NCBI RefSeq assembly: GCF_051175385.1
Contig: NZ_CP195106.1
Coordinates: 2,604,001-2,668,000, forward strand
Direction: 5' to 3'
DNA from: Tundrisphaera lichenicola
Lineage (GTDB): Bacteria; Planctomycetota; Planctomycetia; Isosphaerales; Isosphaeraceae
Length of the DNA stretch: 64,000 nucleotides
Part shown: positions 54,397 to 62,655 of the stretch, piece by piece
Numbering within the stretch: position 1 is the first letter of the stretch
Layout: each line of letters starts with the position of its first letter
Translations under genes and position numbers: made by a program
The notes under the pieces: model-generated
The model's input: the letters and a program-made list of their open reading frames with translations, nothing else
Told to the model about the DNA's origin: nothing
Database searches by the model: none

Positions 54397-56496
54397 ATGG
54401 ACAACCCGCCACTAGATCAGATCCGCAACATCGGCATCATCGCCCACATCGACGCCGGCAAGACCACCACCACCGAGCGGATCTTGTATTACACGGGCGA
54501 GGTCCACCGGATGGGGGACGTCGACAAGGGGACCACCACCACCGACTACCTGGAGGAGGAGCGCCAGCGAGGGATCACGATCGTCGCCGCCGCGATCACC
54601 TGCAAGTGGAAGGACGTGACGATCAACATCATCGACACCCCGGGGCACGTGGATTTCACGGCCGAGGTGGAGCGGTCGCTCCGCGTCCTCGACGGGGCGA
54701 TCGTCATCTTCTCGGCGGTCGAGGGGGTCGAGGCCCAGAGCGAGACGGTCTGGCGGCAGGCGGCCAAGTACTCGGTCCCCCGGATCTGCTTCATCAACAA
54801 GATGGACCGGATCGGCGCCGAGTATGACCGGGTCTTCAACGAGATCGCCGACCGGCTGGAAAGCCACCCGATCCCCGTCCAGATCCCCATCGGGGCCGGG
54901 CCGGAAGGGACGATGGGCGAGTTCAAGGGGCTGATCGACCTGGTCTCGATGAAGGCCCTCTACTACCAGACCGAGGACTACGGATCGACCGTCACCGAGA
55001 CCGAGGTCCCCGAGGAACTCCGGCCCGACCTCGACCTCTGGCGAGAACGGATGCTCAACTCACTGGCCGACTTCGACGAACCATTCGCCGAGGCGTTCAT
55101 GGCCCACCTCGAAGGGGCCGAGCTGCTCGAAGCCGACATCGTGGCGGGCCTCCGACGGGCCACCCTGACCGGCCGGGCCCAGCCGGTCTTCTGCGGGTCG
55201 TCGTTCAAGTTCGTGGGGGTCCAGCGGCTCCTCGACGGCGTGGCCGCCTACCTGCCGAGCCCCCAGGACCGGCCGCCGGTCGTGGGGATCCACCCCAAGA
55301 AGGGGACCGAGATCGTCCGGAAGCCCAGCCCCGCCGAGCCCTTCTGCGGCCTGGTCTTCAAGATCACCAACGACGCCCACGGCGACCTCTCGTTCGTCCG
55401 GGTCTACTCGGGATCGCTCAAGTCGGGCAGCCGCCCCTACAACCCCGGCCGGGATAAGAAGGAGATCTGTTCACGCCTCTATCACATCCGGGCCGACGAA
55501 CGGGTCAAGATCGAGGAAGGCCTGGCCGGCGACATCGTCGGCGTGGTCGGCCTGAAGGACTCGGTCACCGGCGACACCCTCTGCGACGCCGCCCACCCGA
55601 TCCTCCTGGAGAAGATCGAGTTCCCCGAGACCGTCATCAGCATGTCGATCGAGCCGGTCAGCTCGGCCGACAAGGGGAAGCTGGCCGACACCCTGGCCGC
55701 CCTGGCCCGCGAGGACCCGACCTTCTCCTACAAGGTCAACGAGGAGACCGGCCAGACCCTGATCTCGGGGATGGGGGAGCTTCACATGGAGATCCTCAAG
55801 AACCGGATGATCCGCGACTACAAGCTCAAGGTCCACGTCGGCCGGCCTCGGGTGAGCTACCGCGAGACGATCAAGAAGAACGTCAAGGGGATCGTCGGCT
55901 CCTGCATCCGCCAGACCGGCGGTTCGGGCCTGTTCGCCAAGATCAAGATCGACCTCGAACACGAGGTCCAGCCCAAAGGCGGGCCGACCCTGGTCTTCAT
56001 CAACAAGCTCAAGGGGGGCGTGATCCCCGGCGAGTTCCTCGCCCCGATCGAGGCCGGTCTCCGCGAGGAGGCCAAGTCGGGAGGCCGGACCGGCTTCCCG
56101 CTGGTCGACCTCAAGGTCACCATCACCGACGGCGACACCCACGACACCGACTCCAACGAGATCGCCTTCCGCTTCGCCGCCTCCGACGCCTTGAGGAAAG
56201 CCGTCGCCGAGGCCGGTTCGGTCCTCCTGGAACCGATCATGAAGCTCGAAGTCGTCACCCCCGAGGACTACCTCGGCGACGTGATGGCCGATCTCCTCTC
56301 ACGCCGGGCCCAGATCGACAAGTTGTTCGAGCGAGGCAAGCTCAAGGTGATCGAGGCCCGAGCCCCGCTGGAGAAGATGTTCGGCTACTCGACCGCCGTT
56401 CGGAGCCTCAGTCAGGGCCGGGCCAGTTACTCGATGGAACCCCTGGAATATGCCGCGGCCCCGGATGAGATGCTGGAGAGCCTGGCGGGAGGGTGA
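54397..56496 (+). CDS. fusA: Elongation factor G
   Basis: A 699-aa translocation GTPase. The P-loop AHIDAGKT is at 16-23, switch I RGITI at 58-62 with Thr61, DTPGH at 80-84 and NKMD at 134-137. Domains II-V follow with GMGELHMEI and the C-terminal YSTAVRSLSQGRASYSMEPLEY. The start MDNPPLDQIRNIGII was chosen over longer readings that enter the acyltransferase gene. Planctomycetes, spirochaetes and deltaproteobacteria often carry two special EF-G types; this one could be either, and no second copy is in the window. It is separated from rpsL-rpsG by 3.9 kb. Confidence 0.95.
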   Translation: MDNPPLDQIRNIGIIAHIDAGKTTTTERILYYTGEVHRMGDVDKGTTTTDYLEEERQRGITIVAAAITCKWKDVTINIIDTPGHVDFTAEVERSLRVLDGAIVIFSAVEGVEAQSETVWRQAAKYSVPRICFINKMDRIGAEYDRVFNEIADRLESHPIPVQIPIGAGPEGTMGEFKGLIDLVSMKALYYQTEDYGSTVTETEVPEELRPDLDLWRERMLNSLADFDEPFAEAFMAHLEGAELLEADIVAGLRRATLTGRAQPVFCGSSFKFVGVQRLLDGVAAYLPSPQDRPPVVGIHPKKGTEIVRKPSPAEPFCGLVFKITNDAHGDLSFVRVYSGSLKSGSRPYNPGRDKKEICSRLYHIRADERVKIEEGLAGDIVGVVGLKDSVTGDTLCDAAHPILLEKIEFPETVISMSIEPVSSADKGKLADTLAALAREDPTFSYKVNEETGQTLISGMGELHMEILKNRMIRDYKLKVHVGRPRVSYRETIKKNVKGIVGSCIRQTGGSGLFAKIKIDLEHEVQPKGGPTLVFINKLKGGVIPGEFLAPIEAGLREEAKSGGRTGFPLVDLKVTITDGDTHDTDSNEIAFRFAASDALRKAVAEAGSVLLEPIMKLEVVTPEDYLGDVMADLLSRRAQIDKLFERGKLKVIEARAPLEKMFGYSTAVRSLSQGRASYSMEPLEYAAAPDEMLESLAGG

Positions 56497-56511
56497 GCCG
56501 GATTCCTCCAC

Positions 56512-57261
56512 TCAATCCTGACGGGCCCTGAAGACCTCGCGGAACAACGCGATCATCGACCCGAACGCCTGATCGGTCGCTTCGGGGTCGTGCCTGGCCC
56601 CTTCGTCTCGCATGAAGGTGTGTTCGGCCGGGTAGAGGTTGATCGAATAATCGACGCCGGCCGATCGCAGACCCGCGTCGATGACCGCCCTGCCCTCCTC
56701 GGGGATGTGGGGGTCGAGGGTCCCGAATACCATCAGGAGCTTGCCCTCAATCTCCTTCGCCCGGCCGAGCGATCCGGTGTCGGCGTCTGATCCGAGCTTG
56801 CCGTTGTGGATGCCGGTCCCGTAGAAGCAGGTGGTGGCCTTCACGTCGGGCTGGAACCCGGCCCGGAAGGCCAGGTGCCCCCCGAAGCAGAACCCGGCGG
56901 CGGCCAGTTGGCCCGGGGCGACCTTGGGGTGTCCGCTCAGATAGTTGAGGGCGGCCCGGATGTCGCGGTCGAACTCGATCACGGGGATTTTGGTCGAGTC
57001 GTCGAGGGCTCGGGCGCGGTCGGCCTCGAAATCCAGGACGGTCCCTGGGGGCTCGATCCGGTGGTAGATCTCGGGTGCGGCCACCACAAATCCGAAGCCG
57101 GCCAGCCGACGGGTGATCCGGAGCATCGGCCCGGTGAGCTGGAAGATGTCGGAGTAGAAGACCACGCCCGGATACCGGCCCTCGGCCTTGGGGCTGGCCA
57201 CGTAGGTCCGCATAGGCGAGCCGTCCACGGGGATCTCGACCGACTCGCTCGTGATGATCAT
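56512..57261 (-). CDS. Dienelactone hydrolase-family protein
   Basis: A 249-aa alpha/beta hydrolase of the carboxymethylenebutenolidase type. The nucleophile is C125 in AAGFCFGGHLAF, the acid D183 in FGTLDPHIPE, and the base H214 in YPAEHTFMRDEGARHD. No signal peptide is seen, so it is cytoplasmic. No aromatic-degradation genes lie nearby, so dienelactone itself may not be the substrate. It converges on fusA with a 15-bp gap. Confidence 0.9.
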   Translation of the reverse strand: MIITSESVEIPVDGSPMRTYVASPKAEGRYPGVVFYSDIFQLTGPMLRITRRLAGFGFVVAAPEIYHRIEPPGTVLDFEADRARALDDSTKIPVIEFDRDIRAALNYLSGHPKVAPGQLAAAGFCFGGHLAFRAGFQPDVKATTCFYGTGIHNGKLGSDADTGSLGRAKEIEGKLLMVFGTLDPHIPEEGRAVIDAGLRSAGVDYSINLYPAEHTFMRDEGARHDPEATDQAFGSMIALFREVFRARQD

Positions 57262-57439
57262 CGAAGGACTCCCGGGACTGGAACCGACCGCCTGATCGGC
57301 CCGGGATTGTATCCAAGCCGCGTCCGGGACGCGACGGACTCGATTGGCCGACCGAGGGGTTTGCCCGGGCGGTCGGGACGGGCTACGATGATCCGCATGG
57401 CGGTCCCCAAGCGACCGCGGCCGGGCCCGAGGGATACCA

Positions 57440-58276
57440 ATGGCAAAGTCCGAAGCCCAGTATCGGCTGGTGATCTTCGACGAACTGGAAGACCCTCACA
57501 AGGTCCGCGACCTCTTCGCCGAGGTCACCGGAGCCCACCCGACCGACGCCATGCAATGGGTCGCGCGGGTCCCGGGAATCTGGCCGAAGATGCTCGCCGA
57601 GGAGCAGACCCGGCGACTACTCGCCGGGCTTTACGAATTGGAGATCGCCGCCGAGGCCTGGCGATCCGACGCCTACCCCGACATCAGCCGCCCCCGGACG
57701 ATCCACGAAGCCTCCTGCCTGGAGGGCGGCTTCCGTGTCACCGGGCTCCGGGGGGAGCCGACCCACTGGGTCCCCTGGGACAAGATCGAATTGGTCGCCA
57801 CCGGACGGATCGCGACCGACGACGAGTTCCGCGAGGTCACCCCGCCCGGCTGGGTCAACGCCCTCTCCACCGGCTTTCGGGCGGCAATCGGGCGGGCACC
57901 CCGGACCGCCCGGAAGTCCCGGGCCATGCGAATCACGCGCGATCCGGTGGGCGAGGTCCTGATCGTCCGCCGAGATCCTCGGCTTGCCTTCCGGGTCGTC
58001 GAATCGCAGATGAAGTACAGCTACCTCGGGGATCGTCTCCGCCCCTCGGCCGCCGAGAACTTCCCCCTGTTCGTGGGCGATCTCCGAAGACTGGCCACCG
58101 ACGCCTTCATCACGCCGACCACCGAGGCCCTGCTCGATGGCGGAGATCCCGACGACTTCGAGTTCGCCAGCTCCCAGTCCCTGGTCGATTACGCGACGCT
58201 CCGACTGCTCTGGAGCTGGTATCGACGCGATCGAGACGCCCAGGACGGGACCGGCGAATCGCGGACGATCTCGTGA
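57440..58276 (+). CDS. Unknown protein with L12/ClpS-like N-terminal domain
   Basis: A 278-aa protein. Residues about 8-75 (YRLVIFDELEDPHKVRDLFAEVTGAHPTDAMQWVARVPGIWPKMLAEEQTRRLLAGLYELEIAAEAW) match the pattern of the bL12 C-terminal domain and the related ClpS fold: a strand, then KVxxLxxxxTGxxxxxAxxxVxxxP and a last helix. Residues 90-278 have no motif I can name; they include THWVPWDKIELVATG, IGRAPRTARKSRAMR and VVESQMKYSYLGDRL. No signal peptide. A homologous domain alone does not show function; an adaptor role is conceivable. Confidence 0.72.
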   Translation: MAKSEAQYRLVIFDELEDPHKVRDLFAEVTGAHPTDAMQWVARVPGIWPKMLAEEQTRRLLAGLYELEIAAEAWRSDAYPDISRPRTIHEASCLEGGFRVTGLRGEPTHWVPWDKIELVATGRIATDDEFREVTPPGWVNALSTGFRAAIGRAPRTARKSRAMRITRDPVGEVLIVRRDPRLAFRVVESQMKYSYLGDRLRPSAAENFPLFVGDLRRLATDAFITPTTEALLDGGDPDDFEFASSQSLVDYATLRLLWSWYRRDRDAQDGTGESRTIS

Positions 58277-58321
58277 CGGACAAGACACCTTTCATGGGAT
58301 AGAAGATCGGGCAATCGGGGT

Positions 58322-59536
58322 TCAAGCTCGGGGGATCGGCCATGTGGAGGCCCCGTCGGCGGCCCGGCAGATGTGGACGTCGGCCTTCAGGCCGGCCCGC
58401 CGGGAATAGGACTCGCGGATCGAATCGGCGAAGGCGAGGGCGTATTCGGGCCGAACCAGATTGACCGTGCAACCGGCCCAGCCCGCGCCGGAGAGCTTGC
58501 CCCCAAGGAACCCGGGCGACTCCTCGGCCGATTCGATCAAGGCATCCAGGGCCGGCGAGCTGTTCCCGAAGTCGTCCCGACTCGAAGCGTGAGAGGCCGA
58601 CATCAAGGCCCCGAAGCCCTCGACATCGCCGCTACGGAGGGCCTCGGCCCCTCGGATCACCCGGTCATTCTCGGTCAGGACGTGCCGGGCCCGGAGCCGG
58701 GCGACCGGGTCGAGTTCGTCCCAGGCATCCCGGAGTTCTTCGAGCCCGATATCACGCAACCATCGGACCCCGCCTCGACCCGGCTTCTCCCGGAAATGGG
58801 CGACCACCCGCTCGCATTCGGATCGTCGGCGATTGTACATCCCGTCGGCCAGCCGCCTCGAGGTCCTGGAGTCGCAGACGATGATCGAAGGCGAGGGGTC
58901 GCCCAGCGGGAGGAGTTCGTGAGTGATCCGGTCGCAGTCGAGGACGAACGCGTGATTCGCCCGGCCGAAGAGGGCCGAGAACTGGTCGAGCAGCCCCGAG
59001 GCCACACCGACGAACTCGTTCTCCGACTTCCGGAGGGTCACCGCCAGGGCCAGCCGGTCGGGATCGGAAAGCCCTCCCGGTTCGAGGCCATCGGACAACC
59101 CGGCCCCGATCAGGAACATCGCGAAGGCCGCCTGGAGACTCGCCGAGCTGGACAGTCCCGCACCGATCGGGACGTCGCCCGCCAGCGCCGCTTCGAACCC
59201 CGAGCCGAGGCGTCCCAGGTCCTGCCCAATCGCCCAGGTGACGCCCCGGACATACCGGCCCCAGGACTCCGGACCTTCCCGATCGGGATCGTCGATCGCG
59301 AATTGATCGAGGTCGCCGAGATTTGCCGAGAAGACCCGAGCCTCACGACCGGGGACCGCCCGGCCGACGACGACGGTTGATCGGTCGATCGCGGCGGCCA
59401 GCACGAGGCCGCCATTGTAATCGGTGTGATTGCCCAGCAATTCGACCCGGCCCGGTGCCCGGCCCAGGGTCGAGGGAGCGGCTCCAAACGCCTCGGCGAA
59501 GGCGGCATGGGCGATTTCTTCAGGATTCTCGGGCAT
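58322..59536 (-). CDS. galK: Galactokinase
   Basis: A 404-aa GHMP-family sugar kinase that phosphorylates galactose at C1 in the Leloir pathway. The galactokinase signature GRAPGRVELLGNHTDYNGG is at 25-43, the ATP-binding GAGLSSSAS at 125-133, and the third motif KLSGAGWAGCTVNLV is near the C-terminus. No other gal genes are in the window. Upstream on the same strand is metK, with a strong hairpin between. Confidence 0.92.
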   Translation of the reverse strand: MPENPEEIAHAAFAEAFGAAPSTLGRAPGRVELLGNHTDYNGGLVLAAAIDRSTVVVGRAVPGREARVFSANLGDLDQFAIDDPDREGPESWGRYVRGVTWAIGQDLGRLGSGFEAALAGDVPIGAGLSSSASLQAAFAMFLIGAGLSDGLEPGGLSDPDRLALAVTLRKSENEFVGVASGLLDQFSALFGRANHAFVLDCDRITHELLPLGDPSPSIIVCDSRTSRRLADGMYNRRRSECERVVAHFREKPGRGGVRWLRDIGLEELRDAWDELDPVARLRARHVLTENDRVIRGAEALRSGDVEGFGALMSASHASSRDDFGNSSPALDALIESAEESPGFLGGKLSGAGWAGCTVNLVRPEYALAFADSIRESYSRRAGLKADVHICRAADGASTWPIPRA

Positions 59537-59615
59537 GGTCGGCCACCGGTGGAAGGGCGAAATCCAGTCAGGGCGACCCGGCGTGAGAGTCTTCCCGAAG
59601 CCCCGATAGTCAAGC

Positions 59616-59657
59616 TCTCGGTAGGCCGGTCCGCAAGGGAGGACCGACCTACCGAGA
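59616..59657 (-). terminator. Long hairpin after metK
   Basis: TCTCGGTAGGCCGGTCC (59616-59632) and GGACCGACCTACCGAGA (59641-59657) pair over 17 bp with one C-A mismatch and an 8-nt loop. It lies 38 bp downstream of the metK stop. No T-run follows on the minus strand. Confidence 0.68.
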
Positions 59658-59695
59658 ACGAGATGGTTCGGGACGGGATCGAAAACCCGATTCGA

Positions 59696-60880
59696 TCAGG
59701 CGACGACGACGGCCGACCCCGCGGCCTTGCGGAGGGCGTCGGCGTGCTCGGTCTTCTCCCAGGTGAAGTCGGGCTCGGACCGGCCGAAATGGCCGCCGCT
59801 GGCGGTCTTCCGGTAGATCGGCCGGCGGAGGTCGAGGTGCTTGATGATCCCGGCCGGGGTGAGCGGGAACGTCTTGCGGACCAGCTCGGCGATCTGATGA
59901 TCGGGGATCTGGCCGGTCCCTTCGGTGTCGACGTGGATGCTGACCGGCTCGGAGACGCCGATGGCATAGGCCAGCTGGATCTCGCAACGGTCGGCCAGGC
60001 CGGCGGCGACGATGTTCTTGGCGACGTGGCGGGCCATGTAGGCCGCCGAGCGGTCGACCTTCGTGGGATCCTTGCCGCTGAAGGCCCCGCCGCCATGACG
60101 ACCTCGACCGCCGTAGGTATCCACGATGATCTTCCGGCCGGTCAGGCCGGCGTCGCCGTGCGGGCCTCCGACGATGAACTGGCCGGTCGGGTTGATGTGA
60201 TAGGTGATCTTGTCGTGCGAGATATCGGCCGGCAGGACCGGCTCGATCACCTGCTTGATGATCGCCTCGCGAATCTGCGCCTGCGTGACATCCGGGCTGT
60301 GCTGGGTCGAGACGACCACGGTGTCGACCCGAACCGGCGTGCCGCCTTCGTACTCGATGGTCACCTGGCTCTTGCTGTCGGGGCGGAGCCACGGGAGGGT
60401 GCCATCCTGCCTCAACTCGGTCAGGCGGTTGATGATCCGATGCGAGAGCGCGATCGGCAGCGGCATCAGCTCCGGAGTCTCGTTCGAAGCGTAGCCGAAC
60501 ATCAGCCCCTGGTCGCCGGCGCCGATCTCCTTGCCCTTGGCCGAATCCTCGTTGACGCCCATCGCGATGTCGGGCGACTGCTTGCCGAGGGCGACCATAA
60601 CGCCGCAGGTCGTCCCGTCGAAGCCCATGTCACTGGAGGTATAGCCAATCTCGCGGACGATCTGCCGGACGATGGCCGGATAATCCACCTGTGCCGTGGT
60701 CGTGATCTCGCCGGCCAGGCAGACCAGTCCCGTGGTCAGGAGAGTTTCGCAAGCCACCCGGGCCGTCGGGTCCTGGGCGAGGATGGCGTCGAGGATGCCG
60801 TCGGAGATCTGGTCGGCCATCTTGTCGGGATGGCCCATCGAGACCGACTCGCTGGTGAACAGGTAACGATCGTGAGCCAC
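59696..60880 (-). CDS. metK: S-adenosylmethionine synthetase
   Basis: This enzyme makes S-adenosylmethionine from methionine and ATP; 394 aa from a GTG start (MAHDRYLFTSESVSMGHPDKMADQISD). AGGAGG stands about 10 nt upstream, and longer in-frame readings have no family similarity. Signatures present: GHPDK at 16-20, EIGAGDQGLMFGYASNE, and GGGAFSGKDPTKVDRSAAYMAR. The leader was checked for known SAM-riboswitch elements and none was recognised. Confidence 0.96.
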   Translation of the reverse strand: MAHDRYLFTSESVSMGHPDKMADQISDGILDAILAQDPTARVACETLLTTGLVCLAGEITTTAQVDYPAIVRQIVREIGYTSSDMGFDGTTCGVMVALGKQSPDIAMGVNEDSAKGKEIGAGDQGLMFGYASNETPELMPLPIALSHRIINRLTELRQDGTLPWLRPDSKSQVTIEYEGGTPVRVDTVVVSTQHSPDVTQAQIREAIIKQVIEPVLPADISHDKITYHINPTGQFIVGGPHGDAGLTGRKIIVDTYGGRGRHGGGAFSGKDPTKVDRSAAYMARHVAKNIVAAGLADRCEIQLAYAIGVSEPVSIHVDTEGTGQIPDHQIAELVRKTFPLTPAGIIKHLDLRRPIYRKTASGGHFGRSEPDFTWEKTEHADALRKAAGSAVVVA

Positions 60881-61001
60881 GGAAGGGCATCCTCCTGCGA
60901 GGTGGGTCGGATCGGAGATCGCCCGGGCTTCGAAAAGCCGGCAATCGAGCCGTCCAGGGGGCGCGACGACGTGCGTCCGCCCTCGGTCCATTAAGGGTCC
61001 G

Positions 61002-61031
61002 AGTTTAGCAAGGAAATGCGAACGCTGTAAA
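61002..61031 (-). promoter_or_regulatory. Candidate promoter of metK
   Basis: On the minus strand TTTACA (61026-61031), 18 bp, then TAAACT (61002-61007). It would give a leader of about 115 nt ahead of the metK GTG. Confidence 0.45.
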
Positions 61032-61178
61032 GCGAAGGATATGACCCGAGGTCTCCGCGAGGCGAAAGAACCTCGATCCTCGAAGCCGGCCCTCGGTATT
61101 GGCACTTGGCGGCCCGCTCCGCGATGATGGTCCGGAATGCTCCGACCGCTCCCTCGAACCGACACCCAAGGAATCGCG

Positions 61179-62642
61179 ATGGCCCTTCCTCACTCCTGGC
61201 TCACGGTAATCCTATTCCTCGGGCTCCTCGGGCCGGCTGGACTTCCCGAGGCCGAATCCCAGGATCCGCAACCGGCCTCGCCCCCGGTCGAGGTCGCCTT
61301 CGAAGGCCCCTCGAAGTCCGAATACCGGGAGCGCCGGGCCGCGCTCATGCAGAAGATCAAGGAAGAGGAGGCACCCTCGATCGCGATGAGGGCGGCCCTG
61401 GAGGAGGCGGGCAAACGAACCGGACCGGCCCCCGGCTCGGCCGGGGTCGTGGTGGTCCTGATCGGCGCCGGGGAGCCGGGCGAGGACGAGAAGTTCCGCC
61501 AGTCCAATGACTTTGCCTACCTGACGGGCGTCGAATCGCCGCATGCCGCGATGATCTTATGGCCCGAGACCGGGGACGAGACGCTGTATCTTCCCCCTCG
61601 AAACCCCTCGGCCGAGCGTTGGGAAGGGCCGAGACCCGGGCCAGGCCCCGAGGGCGTCTCCGCCACCGGGTTCTCGCGGGTCGAATCGACGGCCAGTTTC
61701 CTCTCCGACCTCTTCCGGGCCATCGGCGACTCCCGGACGGGCGGGCGGTCGCAATCCGCCACCGTCTATCTCCTGGAACCCGACGCGAAACTCCCGGAGA
61801 CCCCAACTGCCCGGTTCGCCGAGTTCCTCCGAGAAGGTGCCCCGTCGAGCCGGATGATCGACGTCGGGCCGAAGATCCACGCGATGCGGAAGGTCAAGTC
61901 GGAGGCCGAGGCCGCCCTGCTCCGACGGGCGATCGCCATCACCGCCGACGCCCACCGCGAGGTGATCCGCCTGATCCGGCCGGGCATCCCCGAGTATCAA
62001 CTCGAAGGCGCGATCCTGGGGGCGTTCGTCGCCGGGGGCGGCCCGCGGGCCGGCTTCCCGTCGATCGTCGGCTCGGGCCCGAACTCGACCACCCTCCACT
62101 ACTACAAGAACGACCGGACGCTCCAGGACGGCGACCTCGTGGTGGTCGACATCGGGGGCGAGTACCGGGGCTACACCGCCGACATCACGCGGACCTATCC
62201 CGCCAACGGCCGGTTCACGCCTCGCCAGCTCGAGGTCTATCGGCTTGTCCTCGAAGCCCAGACCGCCGCCGCCGACGACTTCCAGCCGGGCGTCAGCACG
62301 ATTGCCAGCCTGACCCAGGCCGCCACCAGGGTCTTGAAAGACAGCCCGCTCCGGGCCAGAGATGAGGAAGGGACGGAGCAAACGATGGACCACTTCTTCA
62401 TCCACGGCCTGGGCCACCAGCTCGGCCTGGAGGTCCACGACGTGGGCGACACCCGGGAACCGCTCGGCCCCGGCGAGGTCTTCACCATCGAGCCCGGGAT
62501 CTACCTCCCCTCCGAAGGGTTCGGGGTCCGGATCGAGGACGATTACCGGGTCACCAAGGACGGATTGGAGAAGCTCTCCAGGGACATCCCGGTTGAACCC
62601 GCCGATCTGGAAAGGTTGATCGAACGGAAGGGTTCGCCCTGA
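61179..62642 (+). CDS. Exported M24-family aminopeptidase (Xaa-Pro type)
   Basis: A 487-aa protein with a signal peptide (MALPHSWLTVILFLGLLGPAGLPEAESQ). An earlier in-frame Met at 61137 would bury that signal, while AAGGA stands 6 nt before the chosen ATG. The creatinase-like N-terminal domain has SNDFAYLTGVESPHAAMIL. The pita-bread catalytic domain has the metal ligands in VVDIGGEYRGYTADITRTYPANG (two Asp), IHGLGHQLGLEVHD (His), FTIEPGIYLP and GVRIEDDY (Glu). It resembles aminopeptidase P, probably acting in the periplasm. Confidence 0.9.
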   Translation: MALPHSWLTVILFLGLLGPAGLPEAESQDPQPASPPVEVAFEGPSKSEYRERRAALMQKIKEEEAPSIAMRAALEEAGKRTGPAPGSAGVVVVLIGAGEPGEDEKFRQSNDFAYLTGVESPHAAMILWPETGDETLYLPPRNPSAERWEGPRPGPGPEGVSATGFSRVESTASFLSDLFRAIGDSRTGGRSQSATVYLLEPDAKLPETPTARFAEFLREGAPSSRMIDVGPKIHAMRKVKSEAEAALLRRAIAITADAHREVIRLIRPGIPEYQLEGAILGAFVAGGGPRAGFPSIVGSGPNSTTLHYYKNDRTLQDGDLVVVDIGGEYRGYTADITRTYPANGRFTPRQLEVYRLVLEAQTAAADDFQPGVSTIASLTQAATRVLKDSPLRARDEEGTEQTMDHFFIHGLGHQLGLEVHDVGDTREPLGPGEVFTIEPGIYLPSEGFGVRIEDDYRVTKDGLEKLSRDIPVEPADLERLIERKGSP

Positions 62643-62655
62643 TTGACCTGCAAAA

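Noticed and set aside
60881..61001. SAM riboswitch in the metK leader
   Set aside because: The leader was read for the paired regions and kink-turn of SAM-I and for short SAM-II/III-like pseudoknots; nothing convincing was seen. A covariance-model search would settle it.
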